Source: Rhodobacteraceae bacterium (ex Bugula neritina AB1)
Lineage (GTDB): Bacteria; Pseudomonadota; Alphaproteobacteria; Rhodobacterales; Rhodobacteraceae
Reading direction: 5' to 3'
Assembly (NCBI GenBank): GCA_001730095.1
Contig: MDLF01000096.1
Span: 124,001-188,000, forward strand
DNA: 64,000 bases
A program made the translations under genes and the position numbers. Positions 52,720 through 61,916 of this stretch are shown in pieces; position 1 is the stretch's first letter; the number at the start of each line of letters is the position of its first letter. The notes below the pieces were generated by a model. That model was given only the letters and a program-made list of their open reading frames with translations, was not told the origin of the DNA and ran no database searches.

Positions 52720-54810
52720 ATGAGCGAAGCCATTGCATATGAACGGGTCGGGGAGATTGCTGTTCTGAAAGCACAGAACCCGCCGGTGAACGCGTTGGGA
52801 ATTGATGTGCGCAAGGGGTTGCTGGCGGGGATCGAACGGGCTGAGAGCGAAGGCGCCAGAGCAATTCTGATCTATGGCGACGGCAGGACTTATTTTTCCG
52901 GCGCTGACATCCGCGAATTCGGTAAGCCGCCGCAGGACCCCTATCTGCCGGACTTGTGCAGCCGCATCGAGGCCTCGCCGCTGATCGTGGTCTCGGCGTT
53001 GCATGGCACGGCGCTGGGCGGCGGGCTGGAGGTGGCTTTGTCCTCGCATTACCGGATTGCAGTGCCTGCGGCGAAAATGGGATTACCGGAAGTGAACCTG
53101 GGTATTCTGCCGGGTGCCGGCGGCACTCAGCGGCTGCCGCGGCTGGCCGGGTCCGAGGCGGCGCTTGAGATGATCACCACGGGCCGCCACATCGGCGCGG
53201 CGGAAGCGCTGGACAAGAGAATTATCGACCGCATCGAAGCAGGTGAGCCGCGCGAAATCGGCCTGGCTTATGCGCAGGAGCTGCTGGATGCCGGAGCACC
53301 CCGGCGGGCTGTGGGGGAAATGCCCGCGCCGGGGATGGTGGATTTTGATGCCGCCCACAAGGCTGCATTGAGGAAAGGCCGTGGCCAGCTGTCTCCGGCA
53401 GCTGCAGTGCGTGCGGTGCAGGCAGCCGCAGAGGCTGAGGACTTTGGGGCGGGTCTCAAGCGCGAGCGCGAGTTGTTTCAGGAGCTGATGGCGTCGCCAC
53501 AGCGGCAGGGGCTGATCCATGCCTTCTTCTCGGAGCGTGCAGTCGGCAAGCTGCCGGAGTTGGCAGGGATTGCTCCACGCGAAGTTGCCTCAATGGGGGT
53601 GATCGGCGGCGGCACCATGGGGGCTGGGATCGCCACTGCAGCGCTGCTGGCCGGGCTGCCGGTGGTGCTGATCGAAATGACGGATGCGGGCGTTGCTGCC
53701 GCGCGCGGCCGGATCGAAGGTAATTTGCAGGGCGCCCTGATGCGGGGCAAAATCACCCAGACGCAATACGGCCAGCTGACTGGTGAAGCGCTGACTGTGG
53801 CCACGGATTATGCAGCACTGGGGCAGGTGGATCTGGTGGTCGAAGCCGTGTTCGAGGACATGGGCGTCAAACGCGAGGTCTTTGGCAAGCTCGACAGCCA
53901 TTGCAAGCCGGGTGCGGTGCTGGCGACCAATACGTCCTATCTGGATGTGGATGACATCGCCGCGGCGACCTCTCGTCCGGGGGATGTGATCGGGCTGCAT
54001 TTCTTCTCGCCCGCGCATGTAATGAAGCTGCTGGAAATTGTGGTTGCCGCTCAGACCACACCAGAGGTTCTGGCCACCGGGTTTGCTCTTGGTAAGCGGC
54101 TGAAGAAGGTCGCGGTCCGGTCCGGGATCTGCGACGGGTTCATCGGCAACCGGATCATGAACACTTACCGCAAGGCCGCAGAATATGTGGTGCTGGACGG
54201 CGCTTCGCCTTATCAGGTGGACAAGGTTGTGACCGATTTCGGCTTCCCGATGGGGCCCTTTGCGATGGGTGACCTTGCCGGGCTCGACATCAACTGGGCC
54301 GCCCGCAAACGCCGCGCGCCGACGCGGGATCCGCGTGAACGGGTGCCCCGCTTCTACGAGATGCTGTGTGAAGGCGGTGATTTTGGCCAGAAGACAGGCA
54401 AGGGGTTCTACATTTACGAAGATGGCAAGCGGGGCGGCGTGCCGAACCCGCAGGTGGCGGAACTGATTGCCGAGGATCAGGAGCAGCAGGGGATCACCCC
54501 GCGCGCGTTTTCGGACGCAGAGGTGCTGCGCCGCTATATGTGCGCCATGGTCAACGAGGCCGCCAAGGTGGTCGGCGAGGGCATCGCCCGCCGCCCGCTG
54601 GACGTGGATATGGTGATGCTGTTTGGTTACGGCTTTCCGCGGTTCTGGGGCGGACCGCTGAAATGGGCTGACCTGCAGGGGCTGGAGGGTATCCTCGCCG
54701 ATATCCGGAGCTATGCGGCCGAAGACGGTTTCTTCTGGCAGTCGGCACCGCTACTGGAGCAACTGGTGTCCGAGGGCAGAAGTTTCGAGACCTTGAACCA
54801 GAGTGCCTGA
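52720..54810 (+). CDS. fadJ: Fused enoyl-CoA hydratase / 3-hydroxyacyl-CoA dehydrogenase
   Basis: Bifunctional beta-oxidation enzyme. The 696-residue protein has an N-terminal crotonase domain (residues 1-180) with GTALGGGLEVALSSHYRIA and PEVNLGILPGAGGTQRLPRL, including the two catalytic Glu positions. The 3-hydroxyacyl-CoA dehydrogenase NAD motif is GVIGGGTMGAGIATA near residues 291-305, and HFFSPAHVMKLLEIV carries the catalytic His. GAGAGGGAAAA precedes the ATG. It is not in the paa operon but could supply the hydratase and dehydrogenase steps (PaaFG/PaaH-like) of phenylacetate degradation as well as fatty-acid oxidation (inference). Confidence 0.95.
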   Translation: MSEAIAYERVGEIAVLKAQNPPVNALGIDVRKGLLAGIERAESEGARAILIYGDGRTYFSGADIREFGKPPQDPYLPDLCSRIEASPLIVVSALHGTALGGGLEVALSSHYRIAVPAAKMGLPEVNLGILPGAGGTQRLPRLAGSEAALEMITTGRHIGAAEALDKRIIDRIEAGEPREIGLAYAQELLDAGAPRRAVGEMPAPGMVDFDAAHKAALRKGRGQLSPAAAVRAVQAAAEAEDFGAGLKRERELFQELMASPQRQGLIHAFFSERAVGKLPELAGIAPREVASMGVIGGGTMGAGIATAALLAGLPVVLIEMTDAGVAAARGRIEGNLQGALMRGKITQTQYGQLTGEALTVATDYAALGQVDLVVEAVFEDMGVKREVFGKLDSHCKPGAVLATNTSYLDVDDIAAATSRPGDVIGLHFFSPAHVMKLLEIVVAAQTTPEVLATGFALGKRLKKVAVRSGICDGFIGNRIMNTYRKAAEYVVLDGASPYQVDKVVTDFGFPMGPFAMGDLAGLDINWAARKRRAPTRDPRERVPRFYEMLCEGGDFGQKTGKGFYIYEDGKRGGVPNPQVAELIAEDQEQQGITPRAFSDAEVLRRYMCAMVNEAAKVVGEGIARRPLDVDMVMLFGYGFPRFWGGPLKWADLQGLEGILADIRSYAAEDGFFWQSAPLLEQLVSEGRSFETLNQSA

Positions 54811-54920
54811 GAACCAGAGTGTCTGAAGCAGGCGTGCGCGCCTCTGGCCCGTCGAGGGCCGTCAGCGCGCAGCCCGGGCCATGCCGGGCTCATCCGCAGA
54901 ACATTGGCGGTATCACGTAA

Positions 54921-54996
54921 CAGCGCCGCGCGGAACGCGCGGCGCACGGCCCAACAAGAGCGGTGCATCTTTGATGCGCCCGGCGATTGGCGGGAG
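54921..54996 (+). repeat. Cloverleaf-like palindromic repeat (family A), copy 5, partial
   Basis: The central GC stem GCGCCGCGC/GCGCGGCGC (54923-54931, 54937-54945), then GGCCCAAC, the hairpin GGTGCATC/GATGCGCC and the terminal GGCGGGAG (54989-54996). The left arm is not clearly preserved. It lies between the fadJ-like gene and rpe. Confidence 0.7.
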
Positions 54997-55006
54997 TACC
55001 TGCGTT

Positions 55007-55696
55007 TCAGGCCCAGGAGCCTTCGGTCGCGGCGCGGATCTTGCGGATGTTCTCGCCGTAGACTTCCGGATTGCTGACCGAGCCGCCTTTGAACACAGCC
55101 GAACCGGCCACCAGCACATCGGCGCCGGCCTCGGCCACCAAGGGCGCCGTTGCGGGGTCAACGCCGCCGTCGATTTCGATATGGATCGGACGGTCACCGA
55201 TCATTGCGCGCAGGCGGCGGATCTTGGCGGTCATGTCGATGAATTTCTGGCCGCCGAACCCTGGGTTCACGGTCATCACGCAGACCAGATCGGTCAGGTC
55301 CAGCAGATGCTCAACCGCCTCGGCCGGGGTGCCGGGGTTCAGTGCGACACCTGCTTTCATGCCTGCCCCGCGGATCGCCTGCAGGGTGCGGTGGATGTGC
55401 GAACCGGCTTCGATATGGGCGGTCAGCACATCCGCGCCAGCATCGGCGTAAGCGTCGATATAGGGATCAACCGGCGCGATCATCAGGTGTACATCCATCA
55501 CCGTTTTCACATGCGGGCGAAACGCCTTTACCGCCTGCGGGCCAAAGGTGAGGTTCGGCACAAAATGCCCGTCCATCACATCCACATGCACCCAGTCGGC
55601 GCCCTGGGCTTCAATCGCCTGGATTTCCTGGCCGAAGTTGGCGAAATCGGCGGAAAGGATCGAGGGGGCAATCTTGATCTTGCGGTCAAAGGACAT
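55007..55696 (-). CDS. rpe: Ribulose-phosphate 3-epimerase
   Basis: Interconverts ribulose 5-phosphate and xylulose 5-phosphate in the pentose phosphate pathway. The 229-residue TIM-barrel protein has [16 protein letters not shown] (substrate binding), [18 protein letters not shown] with the catalytic and metal His/Asp, [13 protein letters not shown], and a C-terminal VAGSAVF phosphate loop. It is convergent with the fadJ-like gene, with repeat A5 between. Confidence 0.97.
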   Translation of the reverse strand: MSFDRKIKIAPSILSADFANFGQEIQAIEAQGADWVHVDVMDGHFVPNLTFGPQAVKAFRPHVKTVMDVHLMIAPVDPYIDAYADAGADVLTAHIEAGSHIHRTLQAIRGAGMKAGVALNPGTPAEAVEHLLDLTDLVCVMTVNPGFGGQKFIDMTAKIRRLRAMIGDRPIHIEIDGGVDPATAPLVAEAGADVLVAGSAVFKGGSVSNPEVYGENIRKIRAATEGSWA

Positions 55697-55839
55697 CTGG
55701 CAGCTTCCTTTTGCAAAGGGAAAGGGGGAGTCGCAGGCCGTATAGACTGTCCGGCCGGTTGTGGACAGAGGCAGATTGCGCCGCAGACATGTTTCCTCGG
55801 CACCCGGGATTACAGGGTGCGCCGGGCTGCGTTACAAAA

Positions 55840-55857
55840 CTTTCACGGCAGTGACAC
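55840..55857 (+). promoter_or_regulatory. Candidate Pho box upstream of phnC
   Basis: CTTTCAC-GGCA-GTGACAC resembles the PhoB operator form (two 7-bp direct half-sites CTGTCAY separated by 4 bp). It is 55 bp before the phnC start, a suitable position for phosphate-starvation activation. Two mismatches in the half-sites make it a candidate only. Confidence 0.5.
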
Positions 55858-55911
55858 ATGAGCTTTGTGCCGGGCCGGTAGGTGGTTCCCTAACGGCAAA
55901 GGAGCGCTCCG

Positions 55912-56730
55912 GTGCTGCGCATTGACAAACTGACCAAACGGTTTGGTGGCAAGAACGCGGTGGATGCCGCCACGCTGGATATCGACAAACCCTGCATGAT
56001 CGGCGTCATTGGCCGCTCCGGCGCTGGAAAATCCACCCTGCTGCGGTTGCTGAACCGGCTGGAAGACGCAAGTGAGGGGCGCATTCTGTTCAGAGACCGC
56101 GAGATCACCGGGCTGAAGGGCAGGGACAAACGGGCCTGGCAAACTGAATGCGCGATGATTGTCCAGCAGTTCAACCTGGTACCGCGCATGGATGTGATTT
56201 CAAATGTGCTGCAGGGCACGCCGACCCGCCGCAGCGCGATGGCGACGCTGTTCAACCTGCATCCAGTGGCAGATACCCGCAAGGCCATCGGCATCCTGGA
56301 CCGGCTGGGCATTGGCGAACATGCGGCCCGGCGGGCCGGAGCGCTGTCTCGTGGTCAGCAGCAGCGGGTCGCGATTGCTCGGGCGCTGATGCAGGAGCCG
56401 AAGATCATTCTGGCGGATGAGCCGATTGCCTCTCTGGACCCGATGAACGCCCGGGCCGTGATGGAAGCGCTACGCCGCATCCATGAGGAGGACGGGCGCA
56501 CCGTCATCGCCAACATGCACAGGCTGGACACAGTGCGCCGCTATTGCGACCGGGTTGTCGGCATGCGTGACGGCCGCATCGTGTTTGACGGTCTGCCGGA
56601 ACATCTGACGACCGGCGTGGCCCGCGAAATCTATGGTGCCGGAGACGAAGTCTCTGGGTACTTCTTCCCAACCGAGATCAATATGTTGGCAAAAACGGGC
56701 GCCCTGCGCACCGCTCTTCCCGCCGAATAA
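55912..56730 (+). CDS. phnC: Phosphonate ABC transporter ATP-binding protein
   Basis: ATPase of a phosphonate importer. The 272-residue protein has Walker [10 protein letters not shown] (residues 34-42), Q-loop [13 protein letters not shown], signature [15 protein letters not shown] and Walker B IILADEP, with PhnC-like ENV features such as [12 protein letters not shown]. The start is GTG (55912) with AAAGGAG upstream. Normally phnD and phnE follow; here about 1.5 kb of decayed sequence follows instead. It may work with a transporter encoded elsewhere or be an orphan relic with an intact frame. Confidence 0.9.
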   Translation: MLRIDKLTKRFGGKNAVDAATLDIDKPCMIGVIGRSGAGKSTLLRLLNRLEDASEGRILFRDREITGLKGRDKRAWQTECAMIVQQFNLVPRMDVISNVLQGTPTRRSAMATLFNLHPVADTRKAIGILDRLGIGEHAARRAGALSRGQQQRVAIARALMQEPKIILADEPIASLDPMNARAVMEALRRIHEEDGRTVIANMHRLDTVRRYCDRVVGMRDGRIVFDGLPEHLTTGVAREIYGAGDEVSGYFFPTEINMLAKTGALRTALPAE

Positions 56731-57006
56731 CGCCTGCATTGTCCTTACCAGCCCCAGAGGGCTCTCTTGGGGGAGGATCAACCGGAGAGAAATGAGAAGA
56801 AAGGCTGATTGCTGCCGAATTGGCATCCTGGGCGGCGAAACTGCACAGGACTGTCTGGCCAGCGACGACTGCCTTGCAGAATTGACTGAAGCGAAACGTG
56901 ACGTATCAGCCACGAATAGTTGCACCAACTGACTGCAGCGGGGTATCCAAAGGACGTTTGGCGGGACGACCGATTTGGCAGGCACGGGCCTACTTCCTGC
57001 ACAACC

Positions 57007-57183
57007 ATGTATATTGCAGATACAGAAGCGGTTTCCTCGAATTTGGCGAAGGTCAACAATGGTGGCCTGATTGGCTGCTGCTCCAATGGTTTTGCCCGCC
57101 AAGATAGCGGCGTGACTTTCTTGGTAGATCGTAAAGAGCAAGTTCTTAGGGTGGCGGCCCGAACACCATTTCAGGCCATCTGA
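57007..57183 (+). pseudogene. Possible relic of a phnF-type GntR regulator
   Basis: A short frame includes NLAKVNNGGLIG and RQDSGVTFLVDRK, which can be aligned with the PhnF HTH end (ALADLAAEGLV-RRGSGVFV). The following VLRVAARTPFQAI can be compared with its VRFHQN effector-domain start. The likeness is weak, there is no intact frame, and the call depends on the phn context. The intervening DNA 56731-57006 shows no gene. Confidence 0.3.
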
Positions 57184-57189
57184 CCCCCT

Positions 57190-57470
57190 TTGCGGCGATG
57201 GCTTCTCAGGTCAAAACCGCCATGGGAACAGGCGATTGCCTTGGTGAAGCGAAATTCACTGGCGGTCATGAGCTTACAATCGTTGCTGGCAAAAACGGCG
57301 GCCTCCTTGGTGGCGACACCTGTGCCGATGGTCAGGGCAAACGGGAAGATGGACGCAATTGCGGGGCACTGTGCAAAGCCGAGGATGCAGGCTTGGCAGC
57401 TATGGGCGATCCAGCTGAAATCTGGCGATCAGAACGGATCCCGGTCACCCGCGGCGCCAGTATTTAGATT
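57190..57470 (+). pseudogene. Possible relic of phnG (C-P lyase subunit)
   Basis: One frame contains MGTGDCLGEAKFT, resembling the PhnG motif GTG-x-FNLGE-x-TVTR. A downstream segment GGDTCADGQGK may correspond to PhnG's GHGYVQGRDK. There is no usable start and the flanking sequence does not continue in frame. The order relative to phnC is consistent with a decayed phn cluster. This is a low-confidence reading. Confidence 0.3.
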
Positions 57471-57719
57471 GTCAATGTGTGAGCGAAAGCTGAAGGCGCA
57501 ATCCTTTCCAAAGGAACCACTGGGCTTGCGCTCTGCTGGGGCAGCAGGGGGACGCGCCGGGCGGGCAGGGCAGATGAAGGCAGCGTGTCTCAGCTGCTTT
57601 GGGCCAGTTGCAAAACAAGGACGGGAAAACAGGGTCCGGTTACAGGCAGAAGCACCGTTCATCTACACAGATTGCACCATCTTCGGCAGCCGTTTCAGCG
57701 CCCATAAAGATTGGTGCTG

Positions 57720-58095
57720 ACGGGCCAGGTCGCAAGCTTGGTGATTGGCGACGGCAGCTATTGCAGTCGGACCTGCGGCATTGCCTGCGCGGAAATCGTC
57801 AGCTTTGCCAATACCCCCTGCTGTGTGTCGATCATAGTGTCGGTTCAGGGGATAGAAAAGGCATCGCGGCATCAATTCCCCTAGCGTATCGCAAGTAGCT
57901 GGGACGATGTCGAAGTTGATGCAGGCTGGCTTGCCCGCCGGGTTGGGCCGATCGCGCATGTCGGCCATGACATTTGGCTTGGCTCCCGGCGCGATGGCCA
58001 AGCCTGAGGGCGCGGTTGGGCATGATGCCCTGCAGGCTGCCCTGCCGGATGTTCGTGGTCCGCGGGCCGAGGCGGCCCCGCAGAAGTATTCCTGA
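57720..58095 (+). pseudogene. Broken phosphonate-associated hexapeptide transferase (TIGR03308-like)
   Basis: The frame reads VIGDGSYCSRTCGIACAEIV, comparable with the family's GDYSY-x-x-D-x-GIAWATIGKFCSIA. After a stop at 57882 it continues SSWDDVEVDAGWLARR and VGHDIWLGS, the classical IGHDVWLGHGA turn. A frame change then gives APGAMAKPEGAVGHDALQAA, matching the left-handed-helix repeat. At least one stop and one frameshift disable it. Such transferases accompany phn genes, which agrees with nearby phnC. The interval 57471-57719 is unassigned. Confidence 0.55.
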
Positions 58096-58109
58096 TCCGA
58101 GGGGGAGGG

Positions 58110-58176
58110 CTCCCGCCTGCTCCCTTGTATTCGAAGAATACAAGTCACAGTTGGGCGTGGCGCCGCTGCGCGGCGT
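58110..58176 (-). repeat. Cloverleaf-like palindromic repeat (family A), copy 6, inverted
   Basis: Read on the minus strand: CGCCGC/GCGGCG stem (58161-58175), CGCCCAAC, a perfect 9-bp hairpin CTTGTATTC/GAATACAAG (58124-58144), then the terminal GGCGGGAG (complement of 58110-58117). It lies between the phn relics and mrp. Confidence 0.72.
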
Positions 58177-58296
58177 TGGTGGGGTGGAGACGTTTGAAGG
58201 ATGAACCCGCCCTTCAAACGCCTTTCAATTCTCAGCCAGCCCGTAGCTGCCCTGTGGGGGATCGGTGCTTCTCAGCCCTTTTGAGGTCACGGGGGG

Positions 58297-59367
58297 TCAT
58301 GCTGCGCCCGCGTCAACCAGTTGGGTTGCAATGTCCAGGAACACCTTGGCCTGGGCGCTGCCGGGCTGGGCTGCTGCGATCGGGGTGCCATTGTCCCCGG
58401 CAAGGCGCACTTCCAAATGCAAGGGCACTTCGCCCAGCAGTGGCACCCCCAGTTTCTGAGCTTCCTGCGCCACGCCGCCATGGCCGAACAGATGTTCCTC
58501 GTGGCCGCAGTTGGAGCATATGTGGGTCGACATGTTCTCGATCATGCCCAGCACCGGCACGTTCATCTTGCGGAACATGTCGATGCCCTTGCGCGCGTCG
58601 ATCAATGCCACATCCTGCGGGGTAGAGACCACGATGGCGCCGTCCACATGGGTTTTCTGCGCCAGGGTCATCTGCACGTCACCGGTGCCCGGCGGCAGAT
58701 CGACAATCAGCACATCCAGCTCGCCCCACTGCACCTGCAGCAGCATCTGCTGCAGTGCGCCCATCAGCATCGGGCCGCGCCAGATTACTGCCTGGTCCTC
58801 GCCGGTCATCAGCCCCATCGACATCATGGTGACACCATGGTTGCGCAGCGGCAGGATGGTTTTGCCATCCGGGCTGGCAGGTCGGCCGCTCACCCCCAGC
58901 ATTTTGGGCTGAGAAGGGCCATAGACGTCAGCATCCAGCAAGCCGACTTTGCGCCCCTGCATCGCCAGGGCGCAGGCAAGATTGGCCGAGACGGTGGATT
59001 TGCCGACGCCCCCCTTGCCCGAGGCCACTGCCAGAATACGCGCCACGCCCGGAACCTTCTGCGGCGCCTGCTGTTGGGGCTGGGCTGCCTGCTTGGGCTT
59101 CAGATCCGGCGGCGCCTTCTCCGAATGGGCTGTCAGCATTGCAGAGACTTTCTCCACCCCCGGCAGCGCTGCCACGTCGGCATCGGCTTGATCACGCACC
59201 GGGCCATAGGCGTCAGACTTGCCGGGATCGATCTCCAGCACGAACCGGACGGTGCCGCCTTCGACTGTTACCGCGCGGGCAACACCCGCGCTCACAATGT
59301 CAGAGCCGCTGACGGGGTCGGTGATGTTCTTGAGCGCCTCAAGGACGGTTTCACGGGTGACGGTCAC
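58297..59367 (-). CDS. mrp: Mrp/ApbC/NBP35 family P-loop Fe-S carrier
   Basis: A 356-residue ATPase that carries [4Fe-4S] clusters. The N-terminal DUF59-like domain (residues 1-90) is followed by the deviant Walker A GKGGVGKSTVSANLA and LLDADVYGPSQPKMLG. The CxxC cluster motif is in STHICSNCGHEEHLFG. It starts with GTG at 59367, with AGGAG 7 bp upstream; the longer frame to 59463 has no family sequence. It is near gap but separated from it by repeat copy A7. Confidence 0.94.
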   Translation of the reverse strand: MTVTRETVLEALKNITDPVSGSDIVSAGVARAVTVEGGTVRFVLEIDPGKSDAYGPVRDQADADVAALPGVEKVSAMLTAHSEKAPPDLKPKQAAQPQQQAPQKVPGVARILAVASGKGGVGKSTVSANLACALAMQGRKVGLLDADVYGPSQPKMLGVSGRPASPDGKTILPLRNHGVTMMSMGLMTGEDQAVIWRGPMLMGALQQMLLQVQWGELDVLIVDLPPGTGDVQMTLAQKTHVDGAIVVSTPQDVALIDARKGIDMFRKMNVPVLGMIENMSTHICSNCGHEEHLFGHGGVAQEAQKLGVPLLGEVPLHLEVRLAGDNGTPIAAAQPGSAQAKVFLDIATQLVDAGAA

Positions 59368-59527
59368 GCCGGTCTCCTGTTGCTGGTCATGTCTTGCACC
59401 TGTTCTGACCCAAATCAGCGGCTCATACCAGCCGTACAGGGGCCGGAGTTTGATTTCGCGCATTCTGGAGACAGCTTTTCTGCAGGCTGGCCTTGTTCAA
59501 GGTCAAAAGCCTGGCGGCAAACGCAAC

Positions 59528-59595
59528 AGCGCCGCGCGTCTGCGCGGCGCCGGGCCCAACGGGAGGCGGCCCGAAGGGGTGGCGACGGGCGGGAG
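59528..59595 (+). repeat. Cloverleaf-like palindromic repeat (family A), copy 7, partial
   Basis: GCGCCGCGC/GCGCGGCGC stem (59529-59537, 59542-59550), then CGGGCCCAACGGGAGGCGG as in copy 4, a GGCCC-gaa-GGGG segment and the terminal GGCGGGAG (59588-59595). The left arm is missing. It lies just downstream of the gap stop. Confidence 0.72.
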
Positions 59596-59602
59596 GGCCC
59601 GG

Positions 59603-60631
59603 TCAGCTGGCCAGTGCAACCTCTGTGGCTTTCATCACGGCGCCAATGCGGCGGCCGGTATCCACCATCCGGTTGGAGAAGCCCCATTCATTGTCATACC
59701 AGCTGACAACGCGTACCAGCCCTTCGGCGGTGACGGATGTCTGGGCAGCGGCAAAGCAGCTTGAATGTGGGTCGTGGTTGAAATCGACAGAGACCAGCGG
59801 ATCTTCCTCATAGGACAGAATGCCCTCCAGCCCGTTCCCGGCCGCCGCCTTGACCGCGTCATTGACAGCCTCAACCGTGGCGGTCTTCTGCGGCACAAAG
59901 CTCAGATCCACCACTGAGACATTGGCGGTGGGCACCCGGATGGCAGAGCCTTCCAGCCGGCCTTTCAGATGCGGCAGCACTTCGGAGATGGCCCGTGCCG
60001 CTCCGGTGGATGTGGGGATCATCGACAGCGAAGCCGCGCGGGCGCGATAGAGATCCTTGTGGCTGGTGTCATGGGTGGGCTGATCGCCGGTATAGGCGTG
60101 GATGGTGGTCATGTAGCCGGTCTTGATGCCGAAGGTCTCGTCCAGAACCTTGGCCAGCGGCGCCAGGCAGTTGGTGGTGCAGGAGGCATTGGAAACGATG
60201 ACGTCGCCTGCCGTCAGGTCCATGTGATTGACGCCAAAAACCACTGTGCGGTCTGCGTCCTTGCCAGGGGCCGAGATCAGCACCCGCTTGGCGCCGTTTT
60301 CCAAATGCCGCGCCGCCGCGCTGCGGGTGGTGAACAGGCCGGTGCATTCATAGGCGATGTCCACATCCTGCCAGGGCAGGTCCTCAGGGTTGCGGATTGC
60401 GGTCAGCCGGATGCTGTGATGTCCGACGCGGATCTCATCATCGGCCAGAAATACCGGCGTTTTCAACCGCCCGTGCACGCTGTCGTATTTCAGCAGATGC
60501 ACCAGGGTTTCCGGGGGCGACAGGTCGTTGATGGCGACCACTTCGATATCTTTGGCGTCGCTTTCCAGCAGGGCCCGCAGCACCCCGCGCCCGATACGTC
60601 CGAATCCGTTGATTGCAATCTTCAGTGTCAT
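59603..60631 (-). CDS. gap: Type I glyceraldehyde-3-phosphate dehydrogenase
   Basis: Oxidative phosphorylation of glyceraldehyde 3-phosphate (or the reverse) in glycolysis/gluconeogenesis. The 342-residue protein has the NAD motif INGFGRIGRGVLRAL at residues 6-20 and AINDLSPPETL with an Asp that favours NAD. The catalytic Cys is in SNASCTTNCLAPLAKV near residue 153, and SWYDNEWGFSNRMVD is at the C-terminus. It is divergent from a LacI-type regulator gene with operator-like dyads between them, so it may be sugar- or gluconate-regulated (inference). Confidence 0.96.
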   Translation of the reverse strand: MTLKIAINGFGRIGRGVLRALLESDAKDIEVVAINDLSPPETLVHLLKYDSVHGRLKTPVFLADDEIRVGHHSIRLTAIRNPEDLPWQDVDIAYECTGLFTTRSAAARHLENGAKRVLISAPGKDADRTVVFGVNHMDLTAGDVIVSNASCTTNCLAPLAKVLDETFGIKTGYMTTIHAYTGDQPTHDTSHKDLYRARAASLSMIPTSTGAARAISEVLPHLKGRLEGSAIRVPTANVSVVDLSFVPQKTATVEAVNDAVKAAAGNGLEGILSYEEDPLVSVDFNHDPHSSCFAAAQTSVTAEGLVRVVSWYDNEWGFSNRMVDTGRRIGAVMKATEVALAS

Positions 60632-60664
60632 CTCTGATCTCCGGCTGTGGCTCCGGCAAGTATC

Positions 60665-60705
60665 CGGTAGCGATAACGGTTGCGATACCGATATCGATAA
60701 CGAAA
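60665..60705. promoter_or_regulatory. LacI/GntR-type operator region between gap and the regulator gene
   Basis: GATAACGGTTGC (near 60672-60683) has the centred CG of LacI-family operators, and GATACCGATATCGATAACG follows with a CGATATCG palindrome. The cluster is 35-75 bp upstream of gap and 70-110 bp upstream of the divergent lacI-type gene, a good position for joint control. Confidence 0.55.
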
Positions 60706-60774
60706 TGAAAAATCAACCCGCTTGCAGGCAGAGCGGCTCTTGCGGCGCCCGGCGATCTGCAGGAGCATGGGAGC

Positions 60775-61779
60775 ATGACGAAGAAACTGCTGCTGAAAGA
60801 TGTCGCCAAACTGGCCGGCGTCAGCGAAATGACCGCTTCCCGCGCATTGCGCGGCGCCCCGGATGTGTCCGAAAAAACCAAGGCAAAGATCGAGGGCATC
60901 GCCCTCAAGCATGGCTATGTGCCGAACCGGATTGCCGGGTCGTTGTCGTCGCAGTCGGTCAACCTTGTGGCGGTGGTGGTGCCATCTCTGAGCAGTTTTG
61001 TCTTCCCGGAAGTTCTCTCGGGCGTTTCAGCGGTGCTGCGGGACAGCCCGTTGAAGCCGGTCGTCGGGGTCTCTGGCTATGACCTGGATGAAGAAGAAAG
61101 CGTCATCCGCGAAATGCTCAGCTGGCGGCCTTCGGGGCTGATTGCGGCCGGGCTGGAACACACGGACGCCACCCGGCGGATGCTGCAGCAAGCCGATTGC
61201 CCGGTTGTCGAAGTGATGGATGTCGATGGTGATCCTGTGCGCCACTGCGTCGGCATCTCGCATTTGCAGGCCGGCCGCGGTATGGCAAAGCAGATCCTGT
61301 CCCGCGGATACCGCAAGATCGGCTTCATCGGCACCAAGATGCCGCAGGACTTTCGCGCCAGAAAACGCTTTCACGGCTTTACGGATGGGCTGGCGGCGCA
61401 GGGCGTCACACTTGGAGACATTGAGCATTACTCCGGCGAAAGCGCGATCCAGACCGGCCGTCAGCTGACAGCACAGATGCTGGCACGCAGCCCGGAGATT
61501 GACTGCATCTACTATTCCAGTGACGTCATGAGCGTGGGCGGGCTGATGCATTGCCTGGCTGCGGGTCTCTCGGTGCCGGGTGATATTGCGCTGGCAGGTT
61601 TTAATAATCTGCAGATCCTGAAAGGCCTGCCGCAGCTTCTGGCGACCACAGATGCCTGCCGCCACGAAATCGGCGCGCGCGCGGCACAGATCATTCTAAA
61701 GTCGCGGGAACCGGGCGGTGTCGAGGGGCTGGTGTTCGATCGCCTGACACCGGCCATCAGTCTGGGCGAGACATTGTAA
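60775..61779 (+). CDS. LacI family transcriptional regulator (GntR-like)
   Basis: A 334-residue regulator. The N-terminal HTH is LLKDVAKLAGVSEMTASRALRG, and the hinge helix follows with GYVPNRIAGSLSSQ. The C-terminal periplasmic-binding-protein-like domain has VPSLSSFVFPEVLSGV and ends with AGFNNLQILKGLPQLLATTD. The HTH and the VPNR segment resemble E. coli GntR of the LacI family (gluconate), so gluconate or a related sugar acid is a likely effector. It is divergent from gap. Confidence 0.92.
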   Translation: MTKKLLLKDVAKLAGVSEMTASRALRGAPDVSEKTKAKIEGIALKHGYVPNRIAGSLSSQSVNLVAVVVPSLSSFVFPEVLSGVSAVLRDSPLKPVVGVSGYDLDEEESVIREMLSWRPSGLIAAGLEHTDATRRMLQQADCPVVEVMDVDGDPVRHCVGISHLQAGRGMAKQILSRGYRKIGFIGTKMPQDFRARKRFHGFTDGLAAQGVTLGDIEHYSGESAIQTGRQLTAQMLARSPEIDCIYYSSDVMSVGGLMHCLAAGLSVPGDIALAGFNNLQILKGLPQLLATTDACRHEIGARAAQIILKSREPGGVEGLVFDRLTPAISLGETL

Positions 61780-61916
61780 TCTGCAGCCGCTGATTGGGGC
61801 AGCACCTGTCATCGCCAGCGCAGGGCGGAAAGATCAGTTTTCAGTGGCTTTGCAAGGCGCCATGGGGCAGCCTGTAGACAGCCAGTCCTGTCAAGCCAGC
61901 CGGAGAAGGAGCCCCG

